Assembly (NCBI GenBank): GCA_022661535.1
Contig: JAKULF010000005.1
Location: 3,720,001-3,784,000 of the forward strand
Direction of reading: 5' to 3'
DNA from: Eutypa lata
Taxonomy: Eukaryota; Ascomycota; Sordariomycetes; Xylariales; Diatrypaceae
Length of the DNA stretch: 64,000 nt
The position numbers were made by a program, and so were the translations under genes. Every line of letters begins with the position of its first letter. Position 1 is the stretch's first letter. This document shows positions 33,472 through 46,815 of this stretch, piece by piece. The notes under the pieces were generated by a model. That model had not been told where the DNA came from. It saw only the letters and a list, made by a program, of their open reading frames with translations, and searched no databases.

Positions 33472-34065
33472 CTAGGCTCGGAAAAACGAGGCTCTCCGCT
33501 TGTTGTTGTTGCCGAATCGGTTAAAAAACCCACCGCCAAACCCTTAACGAAGTTAGTTAGTTACTGCTCAAAAGACGACTCGATAGAGATGAAAGCGAGG
33601 GCGACTCACCGTTTCCGAATCCATTGTTGCCCCCGTTGCCGTTGCTGTTGCTGTTGTCGTTACCATTGCCGTTATTGTTGTTATTGTTGTTTCCATTGTT
33701 GTTGTTATTGTTGTTGTTGCCATTGCCCGTGTTATCGCCATCAGCAATAGCCTCCTCGTCGAGCCCGTCCGTCGACGGGTCCGCCGCCTGGATGCTATCG
33801 ACGACCGCGGTGCCCTGCTCGTCGAGGTCGGCGCCCGCGATGCCGTCCACCGCCGCAGGCAGGTCCGCGATGTTCTGCTGCACCTGGTCCGTGATGCCCT
33901 CGAGCGTCTGCGCCGTCACGATGTTGGCCGGCGTGTTCTTGCTGGGCGTCGTGTCCGTCTGCTGCACGGCGAAGCAGCCGCCGAACGACTCGGCGTTGCG
34001 GCAGCGCACTGTGCAGACGTCGCCCGTCGAGGCTGATAAAAATGTGTTTGTTAGCCACGAACGTA

Positions 34066-34114
<49 letters not shown>

Positions 34115-34813
34115 GTCTCTATCTCGTATGTCTAGATACGTAGGTAGACTGTCAAGAAGGAGAAGGTGAGGGGACACTGGGACTTAACTTACCACCAATA
34201 CACGCCATGTCGTTGGGCATCGCCACGCTGAGCTTGATGTTGCCGTTGCCGTCTGCGTCGCTCTCCTGGACGGTGAGCTTGGTCTGGCCCGTGAGACCGT
34301 TCGAGTTGCCCGTCAGGTCGAGGTCGCAGGTGTAGGGGCCGGCGCCGGTCTCGTTGACCTGCCGGATGGTGACCTTGACGTTGTCGCCGGCCTGGGTCTG
34401 CGTGACCTGGTTGTCGGCCAGGGCGTTCTCGGTCTGCTCGCCGATGTCGATGTTGCCGCCCGCCAGGGTCCGCCCGCACTCGTTCACGACGTTGGTCCCG
34501 ATCTCCGTGTCGGAGATGAAGTTGGCGTCGGCGTCATCATCGGCGTTGACTTTTTGTGAGAGAAAGAGAAATGTTAGAATGTAATGTGGTTTTGGTTGTT
34601 GATGTTGATCATCCAGAAAATCATAGTGGTAATAATAGTACCAGCGGGTGATCGACTTATGATCGACCTCAGATCACCAGCACATATGTACATACCTTGC
34701 AGACTCAGACTTGCCGGCGAATTCTTGTTTCCCTGCGCCTTGAGAAGCACCCCCTGGCCTTGGACCACGGCCAATATGGCTGAAGTGATAACTGCTTGCT
34801 TCCACGAAACCAT
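33472..34813 (-). CDS. Egh16-like secreted protein, Gas1/MAS3 family (322 aa)
   Basis: Exons 34813-34696, 34549-34193, 34032-33610 and 33542-33472 join in frame. The first 19 residues are a signal peptide (MVSWKQAVITSAILAVVQG). The mature start GQGVLLKAQGNKNSPASLSL, then DANFISDTEI, VVNECGRTLAGGNIDI, YTCDLDLTGNSNG and IKLSVAMPND match the Egh16/Gas1 family, first described in appressoria of plant-pathogenic fungi. Several Cys (ECG, YTCD, ACIGG, VCTVRC, GGCF) suggest disulphides. A Gly/Asn-rich tract follows. Without the last intron the frame would run to a stop at 33557. The spliced version (GTGAGT donor, CTAAC branch, AAG acceptor) keeps frame and adds a Phe/Gly/Arg tail, so I prefer it. Intron 2 contains a (TA)22 run. 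Its role in this fungus is unknown; family members are surface or cell-wall associated. Confidence 0.88.
34068..34111. repeat. (TA)22 microsatellite inside an intron
   Basis: 44 bp of uninterrupted TA, lying in the second intron (34033-34192) of the Egh16-like gene. It can form a hairpin in the pre-mRNA and is likely variable in length. Confidence 0.97.
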
Positions 34814-36599
34814 CTTGATTCAAATTCTTTGCGTCGGGAAGAAAAAGAGAGAAATAAACAATAATACACGCACAAAAAGGGTGACTTGGGGGAAAAGGAG
34901 GGAGATAGGTAAGAATCAAATCGAAGATGAATAATAATAATACTAATTACAAGAAAGAATTTTTGTTTATTTTATTCTCAAGAAACGAAGCAGACCAGCT
35001 AGCATGGGAAAGAAGAAAAAGAGGAAACAAGAGCGAACATCTACAAGCCAAGCTCGACGCAAGCTGCCATCTTATATACGTCCCTATATTCAAGTGAGTA
35101 CTAGCTGTGTATGTACGATATGAGCGCGGCTCTAACTAAAGAAACCCCATCGCGACCTCATCTCCGATTAGTTAGGCTCCATACCTACTAGTTGCTAAGC
35201 AAATCGTTCCACCATTTGCCGCTGAGTTGAAGTTGCATGTGAGTGGGCTCTCATGTCAGGCTTGTCAGTTTCTGCTTTCTTTGCGATACCTACCATCCAT
35301 CATAGTGGGGCCGCCTCCTTGAAACGGCCCGCCCGCTGGGGGTCGAGGCCCATCGCGTTGAAACGAGCGGGAGCAACACGATCTCTGGCGAGGAATATGG
35401 CACGATATTTTAAACGTGTGCGCATAACTATACGAAGTAGTACGGCATTTGTTAGTTGGCGCGTTGTAGTTAGTGGATGCACCGTTCAAAGAGGGGCGAA
35501 GGACCTTCTGAGTGAAACTATCACGACATTCATAAGCCCCCAGCAGGGGTTCTTTCGAAAACAAGCTATTGATGTGTCAAAAAGATCCCCGTTCTCCACT
35601 CCCAACGGAGCCGCGCTTGACTATATTGAGTCGGCTAGATTCGATTTGTTCGAAGAATGCTGGTTAGGTACCTGGTTGTGGGCTAATTATTCGCTTTCTC
35701 CTTTTAACGTATCAGCGTATCTAACTACCGCCGGGTTTCACTCTGTGGACTGTATTTATAATGATTCAAGCTCGGGTTGCTTTAATGGGATCTTATTATT
35801 GATTTAACTAAGCTTTCGGGTTGTTATAAACAACGGTGTTATATGCCCTATTAGAGTTGACAAGGATATGCAGCTCATTATAATATATGATGCTCTAGCT
35901 ATATTGTTCTACTCTGACCTATGAATAGTAAGGTGTGACAGCACGTGTTTGCGTCAAGATCGTATCTACTACCTACTTCTTTAACAAGGTATGGACTGCT
36001 TGATGAGAGATAGCTTAGGCTAGACTGGAAATGATTCATTTCACCTTTCCTCTTTCTAGATAAATTCCCACCGTCAAGGTTTTCCATTCTACTTACATAC
36101 ATATATATATATATAGCCCACTTCCTACCTCCTGTAACGACTTGTTTGGAATATTTGCTAGAAACCGCCAGCCTAGCTTGTATTAGCTACCCCCTGAGAA
36201 TTCTATACGAGAACCCCGATTGGAAAGGGCTTACACGACCAAGGGTCCTCTACCTTTCGAAGCTAGTAGTAACTGAATCTAACTGTCTGTATCCTCTCAT
36301 TTATATAACTATTATTGTCTCCGTCCGGAACCAATCTCACCCGTAGAGTAACATGCAGCCTTATGTATAGTGAGGCGTAGCTAACGTTCTTCTTATTTCA
36401 TTTCATTTTAAGAACTGCTACATAAGCTTTCCTTTTCGTTTCCTTGCGGATTTCAAATTATCCTCTTCTTCTTACTGCTTCTCATCTACCATAGCATTCA
36501 GCCTCTTTATATTAACATATATCCTATACAATCCTTAAACCCCCAGGGTAACCTCATTTGCCTTTCCCTTCTTTTATTTCTTCCTTAATATCCTTCGTA

Positions 36600-36860
36600 G
36601 CTGTAGTTCTGTCAAGGGATAAGGTATGGACTAAGGATAATGGTGTGGACTAAGGGTATAAGGTGGAGACTAAGTGGGAAGCGAAGCTCCGGCGACCTAT
36701 ATAAAGGAGGCGAAACCCCTTCAAGTTGTAGCGCAGTAGGCGTTAATGTCCATATCTACCCCCTTAGCCCTAAGCTCTGTCTCCTCCCTATTACTCTGCT
36801 ATACACCATACCCAGATAAGTTCCTAGCAGTGGAGAAGGCTTTTAAGGAGCTCGTATTCA
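36600..36860 (+). repeat. Possible LTR or other element fragment
   Basis: Three imperfect direct repeats of a GG(T/A)(A/G)TGGACTAAG-type unit (36621-36685) are followed within 25 bp by a TATA box (CTATATAAAGG, about 36708). A GC-richer block follows with GGCGAAACCCCTTCAAG. This resembles a retrotransposon LTR promoter. No element ends, target-site duplication or second copy can be seen here. Confidence 0.25.
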
Positions 36861-38201
36861 TGACTTGATGTTGATAGAGAACTCAACACAATCAACTACA
36901 TTATCGCATGCATTCACTCAAAGCATTAACCCCTCCAGACGGCAATTCAAGTCCATGTCTACAAGAGAAATGTCTGGTCATTGGGTGCGTTATAAAGTAT
37001 CTGTAGGGAATGTTGATTCATATGTCCCGGGCAAGCATCGTCCATCCCTGAAGGCATGGATTTGAAGAACAGATACGCGCATAAGAGAGAGAAAGTACGT
37101 GTATGTCTATAATACGGTACAGGCTCTTCATTTCCCTCTACCTGTTTATCTTATTAGTTGCTCTATGGGATGGCAGCCTTTATCTCAAAATGAAAGGTAA
37201 GAATTCCAATCAGCAAAGCATAACCCGCCACCTAGGGCTTGGGTACTTATTATTTAATGCTATAATGATATCTTCTAATACTCTATTAAATTGTATACTG
37301 TGACACTTCAAAATCCTAACATACCTATAGGGTTAGCTATACTACAATTGAATTCTATAAGCCATAACTTGATAAATGGGCGCATTTAGTGTTTTCACTC
37401 TTCGTTAAGTGTACATTTATACGTAAAACTTCAGGGTTGTATTACGGAAATGGTCGATCAACCCAGCCCCTTTTAAGTGCACATGCCTTCATACTTCACA
37501 GCACTATACATACCTACTTACTTATGCAGGTATCTATTCTCACAACATGTCTAATAACGCACAGCAAACACCTCTATATGTAGTCACACTCTATGTAAAT
37601 CATACCCTTAACATACACACATACATAAATTGACAAGCAAGCCAATACATATCCCCCTTCACGGAACGCCCCTACGTAGGTAAGTACCCATGTAAACCCT
37701 ACTCATCATCACATTGACCTAGGTATGTAGGTGAGTGCCTAATTAATTAATACCCAGCTTTAAGTAGTTGTGTATCTGACTAAGGACGATTAATCAAATC
37801 GAACGAATACCTACTTAAGGTAGTATAGTAACTACGGATATTCTTCCATCCGTTCATCTAAGGGATTGATTGTATATGTAAGTACTTAATGTATGTATGT
37901 GTCTGTCTGTGCCTGTGTGATGATACTACCTAACAATCAAAACGCCAAAACTACCTGGATGCAGAAAAATGAGATGACGACGACGCTGCTGCTCTTGGTT
38001 GCGTAGTGTAGTGTGTAGTGTAGAGTTGCCCTCTCGTTCGGCATGCAGACCGACCAACTGCCTGCCTAAGTAAAATATACCTAAGTAAGTACTTATCCAT
38101 CCACATATCATCTCGTCGAGCGAAAATCATCCAAATTCCATCCGGGCACACACACGCGTACGCACACACATACTGGTATCATCATCATTCACCCCTGTAC
38201 G

Positions 38202-38224
38202 ACCAACCAACCAACCAACCAACC
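38202..38224. repeat. (CCAA)n microsatellite
   Basis: About five and a half CCAA units in the YTA7 3' flank. Confidence 0.95.
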
Positions 38225-38446
38225 AGCGAACCTACCAACGTTTGTTAGGGGAAACCTTTGTCTCTTCCATTTACAGTTACACAGCAACAAACCCCGCTGG
38301 CCTCCTCTATACCTAAATAAATACATCTCTCAAAATAGGGAGAGACAAACAGAAGACCTCCTACCCTCCCACACCCTGCCTCCCCTTTCCTGGTGCACGC
38401 ATGTTACGTACACATCGACCAACTCCTCTTTTTTTCTCCTCTTGTT

Positions 38447-41400
38447 TCACCTCGGATTACTCGACTGACTGAGTTGTATCATCTGCTGCATGGACTCGAT
38501 GTCGGTGATGGCCTCGTTGAACACCCTCGTGACCGAGCTATACACCTTCATGCGGTTGTTCTCGTGCCGCGACCTCCAGATCTCCGCCATGATCTCGCGG
38601 TTGATCTGCTGCAGCTGCTCGATCGAGCAGCCCGACGTGCGCTTGGTCAGCTCTTCCAGGAAATGGTTAGACGTAGCTTCGTCGAACTCGACTAGCGCCG
38701 AACCGGACGAGACGGATTGGCGCTGCGATTCGTCGTCGGCCGCCGGGTCGTTCAGCAGGTTCGCCATGCTGGGTATGTGAGATTTCGGCCCCTGGCTCGA
38801 GCGCGAACTCTGAGAAAGCGCGGGCTGCTGCAGGTATCCCTTGGCGAGCCCGTGGGCTTGTGAGTGTATCCACTGCTCTTCGCTAGACGTGTTTTGACTC
38901 CCGCCCGGTTGGCTCCCGCCCGGTTGGCTCCCGCTCGGAAGTGGTTGTGTGTCGGGGATCTGCTCGACGGGACTCGAAGGTTCATGGTGAGTGCCATTCG
39001 TCATCTGTGTGCTGAAATTTGATGAACGGTTTGAGGGATCCGACGTTTTAGTGGTCGAGGCATCGTTGACCAACGCAGACGGGGAAACCCCCGCAGGCAG
39101 GGATTGTACCGCCGAGACCTGCGATATTTGAGTGGTGTCGCCGACGGTCGCTCTAGTAGACGTGTGGATCGAGCGTGCCTCGATGGGGGGCCATTGCGAG
39201 GGAGGTTGCATGGCAGAGTTGGTCATGAGCACATCTTCATCAGCTGCCCGAGAGGGGACTGATATGCCGTTGGTAGTAGAATGTTGGTCTAAGCTCCGGG
39301 CAGAGCTATTAGCTGTCGTGCCAATCAGTTGGAAATGTGCCGTTGTGGTCGTAGACAATGGTGGTTGCTGCTGGCTACCTTGAGCATGACCTTCACCACC
39401 TTGGGAGTGACCCTCGCCGTTTCCAGCATTAGATTGTACTGAATCGACGATAGCTTGCATAGCCTTCTTCTTACGTGCTCGCTCAGCCTTCTGGGCTCTT
39501 CGGTCCATTTCCTTCTGGTACTCCCCATCCCAATCGACTTGTCGAAACTTTGCGTCAATATCTTCAATATCTACCTCGACGTTACTGAAAAGCTCTGACG
39601 CCTTAAGTTTTCGCTCTCTATCAGCCAAGGCGATTGCGTCATGCTTTAACGTGTACACATCCTTAAGGAATGCCTTAGGTTTAATGTAGTAGCCGTTGGC
39701 AAGTCGCTCTTCAATTGTCTGGATATCCAGGTTGTAGAAGAACTTCCCTGTGGCCGTGTCACGCAGACCTGGGTAACCATCTTTATCCTTATCAGGTTCA
39801 TATGGACGTGGCACTGCACCCGCTATGTCGGGTCTGACATAGTTGGGATCTAGCTCATCGAGAAGATACTGGTACGAGGTTTGGGGGATGGCTGGGCTGC
39901 GAAATTTCTTGTATTTTCGATTGATCTGGTCCATAATGGGCTGTAAGTGGACCTTCATATGGTTGAGAAGTTGACGATATCGCAGGCCTTGCCCCCTTAT
40001 CTCTTCCTTGGTGAGCACCTTAGGTGGTGGGGGTGGGGCTACAGGTAATTCCTCAAGGACTCGCTTCTTGCGGTTCGCAGGGTCGGGAAAGTCCTTAGGA
40101 AATCTTCGGATATGCTCGATGACTGCCTTGAAGTATTCCTGGCGGTTCTCCTGTGAAAGATTAGTGAGACAAAGGTACTTTTGAGGTAAACTACTTGTAC
40201 CTTAGGGCGCTACTTACCTTGACAGGACGCGCGATGTCAGTAATACTTTTGTCTGAGTACCCAAAAAGATCCCGCTTTAAGTCGAAGTCAAGATTCTTCG
40301 ACTCAGTTTCTGCAGTTGCCAACAATAGTACTGGATCATTGGGTTGAATTGACCGCAACATCGAGAGAAAAGCGGTCAGTGCCGGCCCAGCTAATGTAGA
40401 GTACCAAGTATCAACATTAGGAATGAAGATAACGCTTGGTTTGTGTCGCTTGACCTCGGAAAACTGATTAACTAGTGCTTGCTCGACAGGCTGTTATATG
40501 TTAGTCACCATCCCAAGCTCGAAATCACCCATCAACCATATCACTCACCTGTCCCGTGCCAAGTAGGGTTGGCAAATCGAAAATCTGTACGTGAACACCT
40601 TCGAAGTGGTGCAGAATTGCAGCGCTAAGATATCCTTGTCCCATTCCAGCCGAGCCAGTTATGAGGAAACGCGGCCGGAAAACTCGAGTTCTCTCGAGTT
40701 CCTCCTGCAGAGCCTCCCGGGCGAAACCAAAATCTTCGTCTTCGTAGGGCTCAAACATCGCATCCTCTAACGCAGTCGGCGTTTTCTTACGAGGGAAAGT
40801 GGTGTCCAAGGCCAATTTCATACCACGCAGCTGGTCTCGTAACAGTGGTTCGATCGACCTCGGCAGCGGATATGCCTCAGAACCACCCTGCCTCTGGGAT
40901 GATGGAACAAGCTTTTTCTTCGCCTTGCTAAAATCCGTCAGGTGTACAACAACCTTGTTGGGGTCCACTACTAGCTTTTCCTGGGAAGAGTAAATCTGAG
41001 GATATGTTCGCTGGATGGAATTCAGTGCGGCTTCGGTGCACAAAGCGCGTAAGTCGGCACCTCCGTATCCTTTCGTGTCCCTAGCAAGCGCTGTCTTGAA
41101 CTGGTCCGGAAGACCCCAGTCTTTAGTGTGGATCTCAAGGATTGCTTTCCTGGCATCGGCATCAGGGAGTGGGAAGTAAAATTCTCGGTCGAATCGCCCT
41201 GGTCGACGAAGAGCAGGATCGATATTGTCTGGACGATTTGTAGCACCAATCACAATGACTTGGCCACGTCCATCCATTCCATCCATCAGGGCCAATAAAG
41301 TGGACACAATCGAAGCGTGGATCTGTTCCTGTTTGCTAGACCGGACAGGTGCAAGGCCGTCGATCTCATCAAAGAAGATGATACTCGGTTGGGTCCTACG

Positions 41401-43428
41401 AGCTTCCTCGAAGAGAAGTCGGAGTTGTCTCTCTGCTTCTCCCACCCATTTGCTAAGAGCATCGGCACCTTTCCGCATATAAAACGCGATCTTCTTGCCG
41501 CCAGAGCCAATAGAATTGGAGAGGGCGCGGGCGAGGAGTGTCTTTCCCGTTCCTGGAGGACCATGGAATAAAACACCACGCGGGGGTGTTACGTGGAATC
41601 TCGTGTACATATCTGGGTATAGGAGAGGCAACTGCACCATCTCCTTCAACTGCTCGATATGGCTCTTCATGCCGCCAACTTGACTGAAATCGACTGACAA
41701 GTCTACGCCAAGAGGATCAGCATCAGCTAAAGCCTTCTGGTTCTTGACTCGTCCAACATTCGGAGCCGCAACGCCGGAACCACCAAGAGCTTCCAAGTTT
41801 GCAGGCTGGCCAGGTGCGGCTGGGCCACCCCCAGTTAAGCCCTGAGTTTGATGTGTTCCCAAATTTCCAGATCGTTGCCCCATCTCCTCGTCGCTACTAT
41901 CTGATTCGGCGCCGCCTGCGGCTTCGGCTGCTCCAGAACCCCAAGGGCCAGCGAAAGCGGCGCCAGCACCTTCGCTAACCCCTCCAAAGGGTCCAGCAAG
42001 AGTATGCAGGGCACGTTCCCAGCCACCCACGGTGCGTGCACCACGACGTCGAGTTGAGGCGGGAACCGGTGCCTCCTCAACCTCTTCCTCAATGTTGAAT
42101 TGGTTAAGCGGTTGTAGGGCATAATTTACTGGATTCCGGGCACGCTTGCTAGGCAACAAGTCCTGGGTAAGAATTTCGGGTGAGCGTCTGCGTCTACGAG
42201 GACGTGCTCGACTTTCGCTTGCCTCACGAAGATCTAAGGCCTCTTCTGCGAGTTCATCCTTGTCAAGTTCATCGCCTGATTCGTCGCTCTCTTGGGATCC
42301 TCTCTTGGTCTTTCGTCTTCGGCTAGAGGATTTTTTCCCTCGAGCAATCGGGCTCCAGTCTCCGCCATCCTCATGGCCTCCATCAGACACAGTATGATTG
42401 CCATCCGCAGATTCGTTGTCGGGCTCGAAGTCACTACTCGGTTCCTGGACGGACTTTCTGGCGTGAGACCTTCGAGTAAGTCGACGGTTAGAGGGGTTCG
42501 CGTCTGGTTCGGGAACAACATCGGGGGCAGGCTCTACAGGGTTCGTCCTGGTACCCCGTGTTCGACGAGTGATGGGAACATCGTCATCATCATCCTCGTC
42601 AGGTTGCTCGTTAGGCTCAACCGTATCCATCACAACGTCCTCATCCTCCCCATCTTCCCCGTCTGCATCAGGGCCTTCAACATCTTCAGGCTCTGGAGGT
42701 TCCTCTTTCATAGCGTCTACTTCTTCCACATCCTTCTCGATTATACTACTCTCCTGCGTGGCCTCCTCGATCGGCGGGATAGACTTTTTTGGCGCTTTCC
42801 CTCCGCGAGTGGCCCTTGTGCTTCTAGCTAGCGTTTCGGGACTTTTGCTTTTGGACCCTCTGGCGGCTTTAGCATGTCTTCCAGAGTTGGTTAACTCGAC
42901 AAACTCCTCTTCTGCATCGGCAGTCCGGGCTCGAGTAGTCCTTCTAGTAGCTACAGGGGCGCTTCCAGGAGGAACCTTGAGCTTAATGATTTTAGAAGAC
43001 TTGGTGTGCTGGACTATTTTCTTAGGGCCATCTGATTGGTCCTGGTCTTCTGGCTCTTGCAGAGGATCATCGTCTTCATCGTTTGAACTCTCCTTGTATG
43101 TGACAGCTTTAGCAGCAGCCTTTCTCATACGCCGGCCAGTGGTTTCGTTAATGAGGGGTTCTTCATCTTCGTCATCGTCATCACCAAAGGATGCTGCACC
43201 CTCGTCTTCACTATCCTCAAGGACATCATCGTCATCATCGATGTCAGAACCTCTATATTTATTCCTCCTGCGACCACCACCAGAAGGCCTATGGCTCTTG
43301 AAAGAAGGTCGTGACTTCTTTCGAGAATGGGGGGAGGGTACAGCAGCTCCGAGTTCGAAAGTTTCATCCTCGGGATCTGACTGGGTGGGATCGAATGGCG
43401 CTAGAACGTCACGCTTTCGCTTAACCAT
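38447..43428 (-). CDS. YTA7: AAA-ATPase with bromodomain, Yta7/Abo1/ATAD2 type (1618 aa)
   Basis: Three exons join in frame: 43428-40549, 40490-40218, 40150-38447. The ATG at 43428 gives MVKRKRDVLAPFDPTQSDPEDE; an upstream in-frame TTG is ignored. The first 500 residues are acidic and Ser/Arg-rich, with chromatin-type character. The first AAA domain has Walker A GPPGTGKTLLARAL (about 622) and Walker B IIFFDEIDGLAP (about 682). R-finger sequences RRPGRFDREFYFPLP follow. A second, degenerate AAA module reads FLITGSAGMGQGYL near residue 920, and PSVIFIPNVDTW lies in exon 2. The bromodomain lies in exon 3 (about 1070-1220: LNHMKVHLQPIMDQINRKYKKF, then LKHDAIALADRERKLKASELFSNVEVDIE). The protein is a hexameric nuclear histone chaperone that removes or organises H3-H4 and limits nucleosome density. 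Length fits the family. Confidence 0.95.
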
Positions 43429-46400
43429 CTTGTAGGTCGGTATCAACAAATGATGATGCTAAGACTATGATATGTTAGTTCCTACATGGTCATACTGTGA
43501 ATGAGAATGTCGGAAAAGGGAATTGATAGGAAAGTAGACACGAATTATATAGAATGAAGGGAGACGATGGTTGGGAAAGTTGCTCGTTTGTGTTTATGCC
43601 GGGTAGAAGAACTCCAATCAAAGTAAAGGGGGTTATCAAAAAGCGAACTGCCAGCTTTCCTCGAAAGGACATGCCCAAGCTTCAAAAACCAACTATGACA
43701 TGACAGGCGCAGGCAAAAGTGTGTAGCAAAAGTTACCATAGCAAGAAGCTAGACATACATTCGCTCTGGGTCTTGGAAGCCAACTGCAGCTTCAAAGATC
43801 AACCGTGTCGGAGCGAGTGCACTGGAAAACGAATATGGGGAGTAACAAATCACCCCAATATGATTTTTATGGTGCTTACCAACAATGCAAGACAATGCGC
43901 GTCGTTGCCCCTTTCTACTTCGTAGGATAGCTACTACCACTTCACACTGCCAGCGAACTAGTACTGGTTTCGCACAAATATTTTGGTCGCGTCAAAAGCT
44001 ACTCCATGGATGAAGGAAGTTTCGGAAGGTCGATGGCAGTTTCGATGGTTAACGCATCGGTAGGGCCGGTGCAGGGAATGACTTAATCTATACAATGCAG
44101 GTTGTCAGCACAACATAATCCATCGTCATGAAATGACGTCTCAATAGACCTAACCAAAACTCAACAGATATGACAATGAAATCACATATGGATGGATGGA
44201 TGGATGAATAGATGGCTAAGATAAGGTGCCATGCAGATGATGGTGTCCTGCAAGTGTGAAGGATGCAGATGGGGCTAAAGGCTTACATATTGTGGTCAAG
44301 TAAATGGATGAAAGACGGCTTGAGTTGAGTACTCGGAGGCAGCAAACTTGATAATATAAGGATGCAAGGATGGCAGAAGACAAAGGTTGTTATTCAACTG
44401 GGACCAGAAATGTCTTTCGCAAAGGTGTAATCTAAACTAAAAAGAGAACTTAGAAGGGAAGGTGTAGTAAAGACAGCACCAGATTAAACTCTTTATCGAT
44501 TACACTCGATTGCACTTGATTGCATGCAAGAAATGATGTTTTAAGACCTTGGTTGATAGGGGTCACAATAGATACGGACGGGGTTTAATTGTGAAGTTGA
44601 TCAGGATCTTAACAGACACACGAGTTGGTTGACGACGGGCTTGATGGACATTTTTGGGGGCAACCAAGTCGCGCGCGTGTCGTGCATTTGAATGGAGTGC
44701 AAGTTATTGCGCTATCCGCTATCAGCTAATATTTCCAGTAGTGTACAAGCTAACTACAGGCTATAGTGCTACCTGCTGCTGATGAGAAGTGGGTCTGTGG
44801 TTGGTGCACTGACCATGAAACCACCAAGCAGCCACTATTGAACCAATCAGCTTTCAGACTTTTAGCAATTTCTTTTTTAGACCCAGACCAAGTGCAACCT
44901 TGGCACTGCCTATTTTCCAAACTTGCGACTTTCCAATTCGGAGCATTCATCATCACCACCACCAGCAGTGCATAATGCATTTGCTCCAATTTCTCAACAT
45001 CCAACTTTTAATATTTTCCACATTCTAAAAACCACCACTTTTATCAAGAAATCAACCATTTTTAGATATCTACCATGATCGCATAGTACATATAGACACA
45101 ATTGACTACTTTAGAGCAACTATATACTTCTTGGGCGGTGATGATGTTATGACATGCAATTTCGCAGTTGGGCGAACTTCTATCTAGATATTCTCCAGAG
45201 ATGTTCCCTCCCCCCAGATTTTCCATCGTCATCGTCGGCGCTACGATGCGGCTCAAAACCTTAAGATCAGCCCTACGAACCCCCCCGGGCCGTTTGGACG
45301 GGAACCTGGGGTGGCGGGTGCCAAGTCGCTGTTTCTCGAGGTCCACAAGAAAAATAGGACGCTTCCGGTCGGAGGGTAGAGAGGAGAGAGGCCCGATGAC
45401 TTTTTTGCTCGGTTTCGCTGATCTCGTGCCTGCCTGTGCTGGCTGGCAGCTGTTGCCAGCGGAAAAGGGTGATCTCGCAACTGCAAATAGTTAAACCTGG
45501 CTCGAAATCATTGGTTCTTTTCTATTGCCCGAGCAAACAGCTCCAAAGTACGAAGTAGGTCACTGATGGTCACTGATGCAGGAAGTTACGGCTCCTCCGA
45601 CCAATTCTCTCCCGTTTGTAGTCACAACTCGTAGATGAGTCGTTGGTTCGCGAACCGCCAAGCATCGAATGATAAGACCAAAGTCCGCATGTTTGCCATT
45701 CAACTATCCACCAACCACATCATATTTACTATTTTCCCAAGTTCTAGTTAAGTTGATAGTTCGATTTTATTGGAACTACGTGGCTTATTAGAAAATGCCT
45801 GCATCAGAATGTTTCTAGCACTTGACAAATTATTATCATTGTTTATTCTTACAGCGGCCTTTTCCCTAGTTAATCAGAGTCGATATGTAGAACAAGATGA
45901 TCACATATTGGCCAGCGCCGCTGCCTATGTACCTAGTCCACTCCCTTCTCTCAAAAGCCGAATACCATGTTAGATGGGATGTACAATACCCGAAAGGAAT
46001 GTTATCTGCATCTTGTCCTCGACTGTTTACCTATGCTCCCTGGCTGCCTGGTGCCTGGCTCCCAAAACTTATTAGATCGAAATATTGTCTTAGATCCATG
46101 ATACGACCCCCGCCGTTGATAGGGCTGTGACGATTCCGATTAAGCGGCAGATCGCACAAGGATGACATCCAGGCCTCGATTACTCACCGTCTTTCCACCT
46201 ACAACTTCCCCTAGCGGAATCCTGCAGACGATCTTATTGGTCACAGGAACTACATAGTTAGCTCATGTGCCTTGCGCTGTGGGGTTCTTTGGTCGCCTCA
46301 ATCCAAGACCCAATAACTGGCTCACGCCGAGATGCAAATAAAGGGCCCAAATAGGTCGAGCCAAGTGGCCGCCATCCTCTGGGGGGTCTCAGTCTGTCAG

Positions 46401-46815
46401 CTTTCCAAGCGGTAGTTCGTTAGTTAGTAGCTGCATACATACGAATGAATGTTCGTGTCATTAGGTAAGGTGTAAGAACATATATATATATATATATTAT
46501 ATGGTCTTCAGCCAGCTCTCTTTTTTTTTCTCCTTCTTTTCTTCTTCTGGTCTCTCGTACTTCAACGGTGATTATCACTTTGGTGTTTTGTTCTGTCCAA
46601 TATTCTATCTGTACCAGGTGTGCCAAACTTAACCCTGGCGGGCATTCCTTAAACGGTAATCTGAGATTAGAGTGGTGTTGAGCTGGAGTAGAGCTTGAAG
46701 CTCAACTGCCACCATCTCTTGGACAGCACACTTTCAATACCTACACTTGTATACTCTTCCACCACGTACAACAGAGTATCTTATACCCAAACCGGTTTAT
46801 GAACCACCTTAAACC
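43429..46815. other. Gene-poor region (3.4 kb)
   Basis: The first few hundred bases are the YTA7 promoter. GATG tetranucleotide repeats occur at about 44189-44208. No frame looks like a protein. A (TA)n run lies at about 46478-46498, near the promoter of the small gene. Confidence 0.6.

Larger units (their letters stand above)
34814..38446. other. Gene-poor region (3.6 kb) between Egh16-like gene and YTA7
   Basis: No convincing coding frame. It holds an LTR-like patch at about 36600-36860, a (CCAA)n microsatellite at 38202-38224 and many TAGGTA/TACCTA words (37676-37735, 38075-38095). The 184-codon frame at 35253-35807 has no recognisable protein character. Confidence 0.6.

Noticed and set aside
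33624..34112. Leu-rich frame antisense to the Egh16-like gene
   Set aside because: Poly-Leu comes from the complement of the Asn-rich repeat. The real gene is on the minus strand with a signal peptide.
35253..35807. 184-codon open frame on the plus strand
   Set aside because: No motif, no helix or domain pattern and no splice continuation. Composition looks like chance translation of a promoter region.
38200..38225. Tandem CCAA considered as a CRISPR-like or telomere-like repeat
   Set aside because: Simple tetranucleotide microsatellite with no spacers. CRISPR is not expected in a fungal nuclear genome.
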